This document shows, piece by piece, positions 32,201 to 43,161 of a stretch of DNA of 64,000 bases (positions are counted from its first letter, which is position 1; the number at the start of each line of letters is the position of its first letter). The notes under the pieces are model-generated. The model worked only from the letters and a program-made list of their open reading frames with translations. It was not told where the DNA came from and did not search any database. The DNA comes from Cordia subcordata (lineage: Eukaryota > Streptophyta > Magnoliopsida > Boraginales > Cordiaceae): assembly GCA_028554755.1 (NCBI GenBank), contig JAPTOF010000020.1:4221001-4285000 (forward strand), in the 5' to 3' direction. The position numbers and the translations under genes are program-made.

Positions 32201-33453
32201 TACTCTTTGATCAATATTCCGTCTCAACACTCTTTCCAAATTGGGATTTGACGAACAACAGCAACAAAGAAAAATTGGCTTACATATTTGAGGATGTATT
32301 TGCAAACCTTGCTGGATCATGTAACTAATAATTTCTCATGACGTTATAAAGGGTTTTTTTTTTTGGAAACCCCCAAACCCAACCCTACCTCCCATCCCCA
32401 TGCGATTCGAACAAAGTAAAAGAGTAAAAATAGATTAACAATTGAGTAAAAACAATTTATTTAATGTCACGAAAATGGTCTGAGTCAATTCTTTATTATC
32501 ACATTATCATAATTGTCATTATTAACTTCTTTTCCTTTTCTTTCATAATATCGTAAAGTTATAAGAAGATCTTTCTTCGATAATCACTTGCCGTGGAATT
32601 TCACTAATTTTTTCTTCATATCTATCATGAATAGAATCCACTAACAGCATCAACTTTTGTAATGGTGATTGTAGGGCGTGGCTGTGACTGGGATCAGTTA
32701 CTGGCTGCTAGTGTGGGTTGTGGGGAAGAAAGGCCCTGTGTTTCCATCCTTGTTTAACCCACTCTCACTGATCATAACTGCTGCTTTTTCAGCAATCTTC
32801 TTTCAGGAGATTCTTCACTGGGGAAGGTTTAGTACTCCTGTTTTTCTATAGATGTTAAGAGCATGTTTGCATTGACTTTTTTTCACAAAAAAAAATTTCT
32901 TCAGGAAAAAAAAAATACATTCTTATACATAATTATGAGGTTAAGCTTTCAAAAAAGTTGAAACTCTAAAAGAAATTCAGAGTTTGCAACTTCTCATAAA
33001 AGCATTCCAAAAATTATTTTAAAAAGTGTTTTAAGAAAAAAAAAAAAACCAATGAAAAGATCCCTATAAGCACTTTAGATTGGTTTTTTTTAATTAAAAA
33101 AAAGTATTTTTCTTTAAATTAGTCTTTTTTTTTCCTTAAAAGTTAAAAATTTAAGCTTCTAATAAACACTTTTCCTAAAAGTTACATAAATTTTCTCAAA
33201 AGACAATCCAAACGAGCCGGAAAAGTACTACCGCTTGTTTACTTTATCAATTGTATGCAGCTTCTGTGGAGCTATATTGCTGCTGGTTGGCTTATACGGC
33301 ATTTTGTGGGGGAAGAACATAGAAGAGAAAAATAAAACGAGTGGACAGAAACCAGATAGAATTATTTTGGATGGAAAAATAAGAGCAAGTGAAGAAAAAC
33401 CCGAAATTAAGGAGGCTGCTGAAGCAACATTAGAGTGCATTACTTACAAGTGA
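29249..33453 (+). CDS. WAT1-related (plant drug/metabolite exporter, EamA) membrane transporter, seven exons
   Basis: Exons by GT-AG reading are 29249-29463, 29563-29625, 29723-29839, 30089-30326, 30519-30677, 32675-32826 and 33261-33453, joining in frame to 378 codons plus TGA. This is the usual length and exon number of nodulin-MtN21/WAT1 genes. Visible family features include the first helix YAMILIQFAYAGMSLLSK, VVYRQALATAALAPFAF, NLYYIALHYVSATFATAF with FSNIGPAITFLLA, LLGSAIGLSGALIF, IIKQYPAKLRLTTLQCFFS, AIAHDRNMASWKLGW, ISYWLLVWVVGKKGPVF, FNPLSLIITAAFSAIFF and GAILLLVGLYGILWGK. About ten helices form two EamA halves in the plasma membrane or tonoplast. Relatives move auxin or amino acids; the substrate here is unknown. 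ACCATGG sets the start. Intron 5 is about 2 kb and holds a long G run; intron 6 carries a MITE-like sequence. Confidence 0.93.
30745..30780. repeat. GAGG/poly-G tract in intron 5 of the WAT1-related gene
   Basis: GAGAGAGGAGGAGGAGGA runs into about 18 consecutive G residues and then CGGCG. It could fold as a G-quadruplex on the coding strand. Long homopolymers are also error-prone in sequencing. Confidence 0.85.
32858..33220. mobile_element. Diverged Tourist-like MITE in intron 6 of the WAT1-related gene
   Basis: The left end AGAGCATGTTTGCATTGACTT and right end CAATCCAAACGAGCC are inverted relatives of the ends at 62732-62958. The interior contains the family phrases CTTTCAAAAAAGTTGAAACTC and AAGTTACAT. 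It is longer than the others, probably with extra sequence inside. Confidence 0.5.
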
Positions 33454-34627
33454 TCATGATTTGGAACATCTAGTTTGTTCGCTGTCAAGTTCGAGATGAT
33501 CGGGATAGATGCATCCCATTTATCTCAATATAAATGTAGTACTACTACTTCAAAAAGTTTTCCTTTTTTCTGTAACTTGTTCAAGAATAAAAGGTCAATT
33601 TGAAGCTTTTTTTTTTTTTTTGGAATCAGTGTGCATTAAATTCATGAAAATGAAAGAGAAACTTTTGAGGGATATGGCTCTAAGTCAAAAATCAATAGCT
33701 AAGAGTAATACTAGATAAGATCGAAATATCATCTCTTATGTGTATGTTCAGTTTGACATACTAAGAAAGAAAAATTTAGAAGTTTTTTGACTTAGCGTGT
33801 TAATTGCGTGTATATTACTCTCTAAAAAAATTTTAATACTCTTCAAGAAAAACTACATGTACACATAAGAAGTAATACTTAGAGCAATAATGACATCTCC
33901 TAGAAGACTGTAAGGAAGTTTCAATAGGAAAGTTAATTATCAGACACAAGAATCGAAATATAAACAAATGTATTAAATGATTAGCTAATATGACAAGTCT
34001 ATTAGAACCGAGATACTTAATCAAATACCAATCCTCTCATCACACTTTTCAAGCAAACCAGAAAGACAATGACGTCGCATAAGAAGATTACCATATCTGA
34101 CCTCGACATCTTATATATAAAAATAAATAAATAAATAGAGAAACCCTTATCATTCTTAATAAATAAAGCACCGCTTCCGAAAAATAAATAAATAAATAAA
34201 GCACCGCGCACAGATCTAGAAGCCAATTGTTTGGCCTTGTAGTGTAGTGACCAGAATATGCGATTTCGCCTTGCCAAAGAAGTGGATCCCAGATACGATC
34301 CAAGCAAGAGTCTCCCAACGTGGCCCAACCTCAGAAAGGGCTGACTACAATGGCCCATAAGGTAAGTAGGTTGATGTGCTCATTTCGACCAAATTCAGAT
34401 ATTGGAAACAACCAATTTATAGGCCAATCGACACCCTCTCCGGCCCATCTCATGGCCTAGTCCCATGGGCCTGATCAATCATACTAAGGACCTATTTGTT
34501 AATCACGTCTTTGAAGATAGAAATTGGTTTGAAATTTTTAATATTTTGAGTTCTGCTATAAAAAATTTTGATACCATATTAAAAGTTATAAAACTCAAAT
34601 CGGGTCAAGAGAATTAGTTTGAGTTTT
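33454..34627. other. 3' flank of the WAT1-related gene; no further gene seen
   Basis: A candidate poly(A) signal AATAAA lies at 33586-33591. AAATA-rich microsatellites lie at 34120-34140 and 34178-34200. The stretch 34200-34500 is less AT-rich but has no recognisable protein. Confidence 0.5.
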
Positions 34628-35952
34628 TGTTAGCTAAATATTCGCTATTAATTTTGATGATGAAAATATATATGCATTATTTGACTAAAAAGCTTCTTGT
34701 GAAAATAAGATGATACTTAAGAAGAAGCTTTGAAAGATTGAAGAAGATGTGCAAAATGCACTATTTGAAGAAAGAGAAGATGAGAAGGCATAAGGAGGAG
34801 AAGAGATGATATAAGGGGTACTGGATATTATTTTCTCTCTTGCACTTTTGTGAAATGCCTATATATTGTATGTGTTTGGCTCAAATTATCTTCTTTCTTG
34901 TTCAAACAAATTTTTAACTCTTGCGCATTTGATTTCACATATGCACAAATGAATTTGAATGCACACATAGAGTAAAAATGTGTTTTTGGGGTGTTTCAAA
35001 TCATAACATGTATTTACAAATTATCTCAAAATGATTTGAAGTTGTAAAAATTGCACTTAAAATGTTTTATGCAAAAGTTTGGCTTTATTTCACTTTCTAG
35101 AGTGGCCGGACCCCCCAGCCGATCAACCGGCTGACCTGGGAGGGTCGCCCGGCCAAGTCAGAGAAAGAAGGTAAAAGCCGGACCCCCTAGCCGGTCAACC
35201 GACTAAGGCATTCGGCCTAGTCAGAGAGGAACAAGTGTAAGCCGAACGACCCAGCCAGTCTACCGGCTGAACGGGCTCCTGTAATAAATGCACTAATCGT
35301 TTATTACCGTTCTGGCTTATTTCTTCTTCATTTTTTCACCTACCAAATCCCTAACCCCTAAATCTCTTTAAATACACATTCAAGACACATTCAAATCATC
35401 AAGTGAAGTGTGCAAAATTATTATTATCAATCATTCAAGCTTTTGAGCCATTTTTGCAATATATTTGAGCTTTCAAGAGCTTATTCATTTGCTATATCTT
35501 CGTCTTGAAAAAAAATTTCATATTCTATCTTTTCCTCATTCCTTGAATATATACACACTTTGAGAGCTAAAATCTTGTGAGATCAAATTCTTTAAACTTG
35601 TAAAGTGTGGGAAAATCCTAAAGAGAGGTTCTCCTGGGTTCTTTGAAGTTGGGCATCAAAGATGTGTATAAACTTGGTTTGTGCTTCACCAAGATTTAAA
35701 GAAGCATTACAGTAAAGATTGTTGAAGTCCTAAGGGGAACTTCCTTGGGCAGTGAACGTAGGCTTGGCCGAACCACCTTAAATTGTTTGTCTCTCATCTC
35801 CTCATACTTCCATTATTATACTTGCTTATATTGCTTACATTGTGTTTAATATATTGATTGTAACAAGTTGTTAATTTTCTGAGAAATTTTTTAAAACGAA
35901 AATTAGTAATTACATCTTAATTCAACCCCCTCTTAAGATATTTGCACCTACA
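34628..35952 (+). repeat. 5' LTR of the Sirevirus-type element
   Basis: 1325 bp. It contains three G+C-rich 16-bp near-palindromes of AGCCGGTCGACCGGCT type at 35117-35132, 35189-35204 and 35253-35268, upstream of a CTCTTTAAATACAC TATA-like sequence near 35363. Confidence 0.93.
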
Positions 35953-36012
35953 ATTGGTATCAGAGCTCGGGTTCTACCTATAGTTTAAAAACTAGTAGAA
36001 TTTCTAGCAAAT

Positions 36013-37682
36013 ATGGAGGGAATTTCTATTAAAGAAGCACCCCTTTTTTATGGAATAAATTATGCATTTTGGAAAATGAGGATGAAAGTGTTTATACAAT
36101 CACATGATTACAAAGCTTGGAAAATCATAGAAAATGGGCCTACCTTACTTATAAAATTAGAAGGTGATAGAAGAATACCCAAACCTGAAAATGAATGGAA
36201 TGATGAAGATATTAAATTATTTGAGCTAAATCAAAAGGCATTACATTATTTATTCAATGCTATGAATGCAACCGAGTTTGCTAAAGTAATGGGGTGCACT
36301 TCGGCAAAAGAACTTTGGGACCAATTAGAAGTAACTTATGAAGGAACTAGCCAAGTGAAAGAATCTAGGATTGCTATGCTTGTACATAGACACGAATTAT
36401 TTAAAATGCTTTTGAATGAAAATGTTGAGCAAATGTTTTCTAGATTTGTTGAAATTACTAATGGTTTGAAAGCACTTGGAAATGATTATTCTAATGTAGA
36501 AAAGGTAAGGAAAGTGCTAACGAGCTTGCCATCATCATGGCAACCAAAAATCACGGCCATAAAGGAAGCAAAGGATTTCAATACATTGGAGCTCAATGAG
36601 CTCATTGGGTCACTCATGACTCATGAGCTTGAGATAAAGGACCATGAAAAAGAAGAGAAGAAAGCAAAGAAGTCCATTACACTCGTTGCATCAAAATACC
36701 CATCAAGTGAAGATAAGGAAGATGATGAGGACCTGAAAGATGAAGAAATTGCACTTCTTGCCCAAAATTTCAAAAGGTTCATGAAATTTAGAAAGATGAG
36801 GAAAGGGGCATCTTCAAACAATACAAATTGGAAGAAGAAAGGAAAACGAGGGAAAGATTTCAAGAGGACAAAAGATGCAAAAGGAGACGAATTGAAGTGC
36901 TTTAATTGCAACAAGCCGGGATACATAAAAGCAAATTATCCAAAACTTTCAAAGAAGAAATAAGGCAAAGCACTTAAAGCCACATGGGACTTCTCCGAAA
37001 GTGACGAAGATAAGGAAGAGCAACATGAAGAGCCAACTTTTGCCTTATGGTTAATGAGGATGAGGTACCATCTTCACCTTCTTCGTCTATATATTATTCA
37101 TCTAGTGAAGAAGAGGAAGAGGAATATAGCTTTGATGAATTAAAAGATACATTTGCTAAATTAAATGATGATTTATGTTTAGCTTTGGCAAAAAATAAGC
37201 AAATGCATAGGAGATTGAAACTTGTTCTTGATGAAAAAGAAATTTTGGAAAAGAAGAATGTCTCTCTTTTGGCAAAGATAGAAATATTGGAAAAAGAAAA
37301 TGATTGATATGCCGAAAATTTTGTGAAGTTTGAAAAAGAGGTTAAAGACTTGAAAAAGAAGAATATGGATTTGAATAGAATTATTCAAAAATTTACAAAT
37401 GGCAAAGAAAATTTTGAAAAACTCCTTGGTAGTCAAAAGATGTCTTTTGATAAGAGTGGTATTGGATACAAACCTAGTATTAATCAAAATTATTTCAAAA
37501 CTTACTTTGTCAAGGCTTCTATCTCTACATCCTCCTCTTCACCAAAATCAAATGTCATGTGTATCTATTGTGAGAAGAAAGGACATGTATCCACACATTG
37601 TTACTACAAGAAACTTCGTGATAGAGGATCACATGTTCCATATTGGCAAAGACCAAAATGGGTGGTCAAAAACAAAAATTGA
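36013..37682 (+). pseudogene. Sirevirus gag with two zinc knuckles and coiled coil (broken)
   Basis: ATG at 36013 opens a 316-codon frame with the Copia gag domain (YAFWKMRMKVFIQS, AKELWDQLEVTYEGT, LPSSWQPK). It ends with a first zinc knuckle, CFNCNKPGYIKANY, in which the His and last Cys of CCHC are both Tyr. A TAA at 36961, a one-base deletion near 37048 and a TGA near 37305 interrupt it. The acidic EEEEEE patch, a Lys/Glu/Leu-rich coiled coil (37140-37420) and a second, intact knuckle CIYCEKKGHVSTHC (37558-37600) follow in the original order. The extended coiled-coil gag is typical of the genus. Confidence 0.88.
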
Positions 37683-37779
37683 AACTAACACCAAGGACCC
37701 AAGGTGTTGGGGACCCCAAAATAAAGAATTATATTTGAATTTCATGTGTGTAGGGATCAAATGAAAGCAAATCAAACAA

Positions 37780-40700
37780 AATAAAATGGATCTTGGATAG
37801 TGATTGTTCCAAGCACATGACGAGGAACTCTTCACTCTTCTACAAATTAAAAAGGACAAAAGGAGGAGACGTTACCTTTGGGGACAATGAAAAAGGAAAA
37901 ATTATTGGAAAAGGAAGCATCGGTAACGAAAAATCTCTTGCTATACATAATGTCTTACTTGTAGAAAGTTTAAAATTTAATTTACTTAACATTAGCCAAT
38001 TATGTGACAAAGGTCACAAAGTAGTTTTTCAATCTTCTAGATGCATTGTCTATGAATGTGGAAATGATAATGTATTATTTGTAGCTAAGAGAAATGAAAA
38101 TGTTTACACTGTTGAAATTGACCAACTTATATGTCAACATGTTAAATGCTTATCCGTTATGCATGATAATGCATGGTTATGGCATAGAAGATTAGGACAT
38201 GCTAGCATGAGCTTATTGAATGATTTGTCTAAGTATGATCTAGTTAAAGACTTACCAAAGCTAAAATTTGAAAAAGACAAAATTTGTGATGCTTGCCAAC
38301 TAGGTAAACAACATAAAACATCCTTCAAATCCTTAAATAAAGTATCAACAAATAGAGCATTACAACTATTACATATGAATTTGTTTGGATATATTGATGT
38401 GGCAACCTTAGGAGGATCTAGGTATACATTTTTCATAATAGATGGTTACACTAGATTTACATGGGTCATGTTTCTTGCACATAAAAATGATGCCTTCAAT
38501 GAATTTACACGATTGTGTAGAAAAGTGCAAAATGAGAAAGGCTATTTTATAACTTGCATCCGTAGTGATAATGGTACCGAATATGTGAATACTCCTTTCA
38601 TGAACTTTTGTGATGAACATGGCTTTGAGCATAACTTTTCGGCTCCTCGTACTCCTCAGCAAAATGGGGTAGTAGAGAGGAAGAATCGTACACTATAAGA
38701 AATGACAAGAAGTATGCTAAAAGAACACAACTTGCCAACATATTTTTGAAGCGAAGCTATAAATACTATATGCTATGTACAAAATAGAGTATTGATTAGA
38801 CCTATCTTAAATAAAACTCCATATGAATTATGGCATAGTAAAACACCTAAAATATCATACTTCAAAGTATTTGGTTGTAAATGCTTTATCCTAAATACTA
38901 AGGACCACTTAAGGAAATTTGATGCTAAATCAGATGAAGAAATATTTTTAGGATATTCCACAAAGAGCAAAGCATATTGAGTATATAATAAAAGAATTCT
39001 TGTTGTGGAAGAATCAATACATGTTACATTTGATGAGACTAATCTATTTGAGCCAAGAAAGGAAATTGATGATGTAGGTTATCTTTTGGAAAAGACAACA
39101 CTTAAAGATCCAACTCCAAAAGACAAAGAAAAACCAACAAAGCACGAAGAAGAACATCAAGAAAGGATGTCTCAAGCCAATGAGGAAAATGAACGATGCT
39201 CAAACAAAGGAAATGTTGAAACAAAAGAACCTCATGAAGACCTACAAAAGAGTTGGAACTTCGTAAGAAACCATGCTCAAGATCTTATCTTCAGTGATCC
39301 AAATGAAGGTGTAAGAGCTAGGCGTAATATTAGTAATTTTTATGAGCATCATGCATTTATCTCTCATGTAGAACCCAAAAATGTTAAAGAAGCTCTACTT
39401 GATGAAAATTGGATAATTGCCATTTAAGAAGAACTTAATCAATTTGATAAGAATAAAGTATGGAAGCTAGTTGAAAGGCCCAAAGATAGACCGGTAATAG
39501 GAACCAAATAGGTTTTCAGAAACAAACTAGATGAAGCCAGAATAGTGACTAGAGACAAGGCTAGACTAGTAGCACAAGGATACAATCAAGAAGAAGAAAT
39601 TGATTACGATGAAACCTATGCTCCTGCAGCTATACTTGACTCCATTCGTATGTTACTAACATTTGCATGTCACATGGACTTCAAGCTTTATCAAATGGAT
39701 GTGAAAAGTGCCTTTTTAAATGGATTCATTGAAGAAGAAGTTTATGTTGAACAACCTCCTGATTTTGAATATTCTTCCTTCCCTAATCATGTTTTTAAAC
39801 TAGAAAAAGCTTTATATGATTTAAAGCAAGCTCCTAGAGCTTGGTTGAAAGACTTAGTGGATTTCTGGTGGAAAACAACTTTGAAAGAGGAAAACTTGAT
39901 TCAACCTTTTTTATTAAAAGAAAAGACAATGATATCCTACTTGTCCAAATCTATGTGGATGACATAATTTTTGGTGTTACTAATATTACTTTATGTCAGA
40001 ACTTTTCCAAGTGTATGTACAAGGAGTTTGAAATGAGCATGATGGGAGAATTAACCTTCTTCCTTGGACTCCAAATCAAACAAGCAAAAGAGGGGATCTT
40101 CATAAATCAAGCCAAATACACTAAGGAAATTATCAAGAAATTTGGACTTGAAGATGCAAAAGAGATTGGAACTCCCATAAGCCCGTCAACAAAGCTGGAT
40201 AAAGATGAGAAAGGTAAATCTGTAGACGAAAAGAAATACAAAGATATGATCGGTAGCCTATTATATTTAACTGCCTCTAGACCTGATATCATGTTTGCAA
40301 TATGCTTATGTGCTAAATTTCAATCTAACCCTAAGGAAACTCACTTAACTTCTGTAAAAAGAATCATTAAATACCTTAAGGGAACAATTAATCTAGGACT
40401 TTGGTATGCAAAAGAAACGTCATTTGATCTATGTGGATTCTCTGATGCTGACTATGCTGGTTGCAAAGTAGACCGTAAGAGCATTAGTGGAACATGTCAA
40501 TTCCTAGGACATTCCTTAGTATCTTGGTCCTGTAGGAAATAAAATAGTGTTGCTATTTCTACTACCGAAGCTGAATATATTGCAGCTGGTAGTTGTATGG
40601 CTCAAATTTTGTGGATGAAACGAAATTTACTTGATTATGGATTGCAATATGATCATGTTCCTATATATTGTGATAATACTAGTGTAATTAATCTCACTAA

Positions 40701-40881
40701 AAATCCAATTCAACACTCAAAAACTAAGCATATTAAGATTCGGCACCATTTGATTAAAGATCATGAGCAAAAAAGTGATATCGTACTTGAATTTGTTGAC
40801 ACCTTACATCAAGTTGCTGATATTTTTACTAAATCATTGCATGAGGATCAATTTGCAAGATTAAAAGAGAAATTGGAATAA
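37780..40881 (+). pseudogene. Sirevirus pol: protease, integrase, reverse transcriptase, RNase H (broken)
   Basis: The protease motif near 37792 reads LDSDCSKHMT instead of the usual DSG. Pre-integrase WLWHRRLGHASM is near 38175, with CDACQLGKQHK. In the integrase core the first catalytic Asp position reads HMNLFGY (Asn); the second (SDNGTEY) and the Glu (NGVVERKN) are present. RT has ARLVAQGYNQEE, QMDVKSAFLNG and ALYDLKQAPRAW. A one-base deletion lies near 39844, then the active site IYVDDIIFG is intact near 39950. RNase H has FSDADYAG, STTEAEYIAAGS and KHIKIRHHLIKDH. Stops at 38696, 38746, 38978, 39425, 39508 and 40540 break the frame. Confidence 0.9.
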
Positions 40882-40959
40882 TAAAATGTGAGCAAAATGA
40901 ATAAATATGTGTTTTAATGGCTTGGGCATGAAAAAATATGCATTTGTGCACTTTCTGAC

Positions 40960-41060
40960 CCAACCGGTCGACTGACTGAAGCTGAAAGGCGTCCGACTAA
41001 AAGGGATTTTCTAATGTGCTCTCTGATCCAGCTAGTCGACCAAGCCGGTCGGTCGACTGA
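40960..41060. repeat. LTR-like palindromes between pol and the env-like ORF
   Basis: AACCGGTCGACTGACT at 40962-40977, with GCGTCCGACTAAAAGG and CCAGCTAGTCGACC behind it, closely resemble the AGCCGGTCGACCGGCT modules of the LTR and their GCGTCCGGC spacer. This places a copy of the regulatory-looking module inside the element, upstream of the extra ORF. Confidence 0.7.
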
Positions 41061-41267
41061 ATGCAGACAAGGTTAAAAATTGGGGGTTTTAACCCCAAAT
41101 TCACTTCAACTCCCAATTTTTTTTAACCCTAGCCGTAATTTCTCTCAAACTCACTTTTAATTCTTCAAATTTCAACCAAATTCTTTCAAAATCCTTCCTA
41201 TATTTTGATTACCCACTTCAAAAAACAAGTTTTCAGCGATTCAATCTTCAAAAAACAACGCAAAATC

Positions 41268-42656
41268 ATGGTGAATTCGAGGGGAAGAGGTCAAGCATGT
41301 GGAAGAAAAAGGGAAGAGAGCAAGCACACAATCTCCTCCACCACCACCACCTCCGGTATCAAAGATTCAAGGCAGGCAATCAATTTTGTACGGTAAATAT
41401 ATCATGGACTCAAATTTTGCTAGCACCAATGTCTTGCCATTATTTGATGATTGGTTTATGTTTCTGCATCTACATTGTGATGTGCAAGATAAATTGGTAA
41501 TAGAATTTTATGAAAATCTTGAGATACATAATAGAAGTCCAAAACTTGAGTTATCTTCTACTGTATGTGGGGTGAATTTTGTGCTTAAGGAGGAAACTTT
41601 GCATAAAATCTTTCATATACCTGTTGATGGAGAAGGTCATTACAATAGTCAAGGTTGGCCGGAAGGAATCAGGAAGACTGATATTCCGGGGAAAGTTATA
41701 AAATACATGTGGAAGGATGTAGGACCTAAAGATCTAGAATTGATTCTTCGATTATTGAAGGATGTTAATTACAATATGAGAATTGCCTTCAAAATAATGA
41801 GTGAAGTAATTCTCCCTAGGAATATAAATGATGGAAAATTCCCAGTTATGGATGCTTATATCTATTATAGTCTTAGGCAGAAAAAGAAGATAGCTTTGCC
41901 TTTCCTAATTCTTCAACATATGCTGCATATTAGTGGAAAGGGAAGAGGAAAAACTACTACACCCGGATATGGTATGGCATTGATGCATATTTTTTCACAC
42001 TTTAGAATCTCTTCAAATGCTCCATACAGAGAGTTTGCCTGGAACTTTGATATGTTATATATGAATTTCATGGGCATTTACTGTTATAATTGGGAGGCTA
42101 TGAACAGCAAAACCTTCAAAAACTTGCCTCAAAACATTCAAGCGGCCATTAAGAATAGAACTAAGAAGGGCACTACTTTCACTGATCCTATATATGGTCC
42201 TTACGCTCAAAACTTGATGATATATTTGAGGGGATCGATATCACATTAGATGAAGATGTAGGGCCTAAACTTGAGGGACAAGCTGACATAGGCATTTCAG
42301 GAACAATACCCATGGCTGTTAGTGTCTCTGAAGAAGAGGAAGATACTGAGGAGGTTACTCTTAAGCGAGTGATTAGAGAATCTAGGGAGCAAGTGCATAT
42401 TGATGAGCAATACCAAAGAGAGATTCGTCACGGTGCTGGTTCTAGCTCAATAGGTCAACAAGAAGACCCCTCTTTGATGGCTCAGATCCTTTCACAACTC
42501 CAGGCTTTAAACACAGGAATGGGAGAAATGAGGGCCGCCATGACAAGCCAATGGAATGAGCTCACTATTTGGAGGGAACACATTGATTCGGAGGTGGCAT
42601 CTCTGCGATCGAATATGAAGGAATACTTCAAATATCACCATGATCGAGCACCTTGA
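41268..42656 (+). CDS. Sirevirus env-like ORF region (plant transposon protein domain plus coiled coil)
   Basis: A start at about 41268 gives MVNSRGRGQACGRK and stops at 41396. The main open frame, shifted by one, runs without stops from 41299 to 42249 (about 316 codons), with Ser-Thr and poly-Pro stretches, then LPLFDDWFMFLHLHC, GVNFVLKEETLHKIFHIP, GRGKTTTPGYGMALMHIF and FAWNFDMLYMNFMGIY. I read this as the putative plant transposon protein domain found after pol in Sireviruses. A third frame, 42312-42656, is acidic then coiled-coil (LMAQILSQLQALNTGMGEM) and ends in TGA. Two frame changes separate the parts. No signal peptide is evident in what remains; the function in the family is unproven. 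It is better preserved than gag-pol. Confidence 0.72.
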
Positions 42657-42799
42657 TTTCCATACTTCCACAAAACTCATTTTTACTATTCGAACAATTT
42701 TAGTTGACTTTAAATTTCTTGGCTTTGATAAACAAGTTATTTCTTTTATACAATCTTAACTTTCATCTCTTTTCCTGCCTATATATTAATTTTGATGAT

Positions 42800-43161
42800 G
42801 CCAAAGGGGGAGAAGTAAATGGGCAATGGGCGAATGATATAATGTTGATTGAATGGTATATATGCCTTGTTGATATGTTTGTTATACTTGTTGTGGATAT
42901 GGCTATTTGTATGATTGTTGATTGAATGATATATATGCTTTGTTGATTGTTGATATGTTTGTTGTAATTGTAGTGGATATGGCTATTTGTATGATTGTTG
43001 ATGGGTTTATTATTGGTAAAAAATGTCTTCAAAAAATGCATGAGTTAAATCTTGACAGGGGAAGTATTTTCCCAAATACATTTTTTAAAAGAATGCATAT
43101 ATTAAGGGGGAGTTCTTTTGCTCATATCTTAAAAATTTGTCATCATCAAAAAGGGGGAGAT
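42800..43161 (+). promoter_or_regulatory. Multiple polypurine tracts before the 3' LTR
   Basis: AAAGGGGGAGAAG lies near 42802, ACAGGGGAAG near 43057, AAGGGGGAG near 43105 and AAAAAGGGGGAGA at 43149-43160. Repeated tracts of this kind are a described mark of Sireviruses. The last one adjoins the LTR and is presumably the plus-strand primer. Confidence 0.7.
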
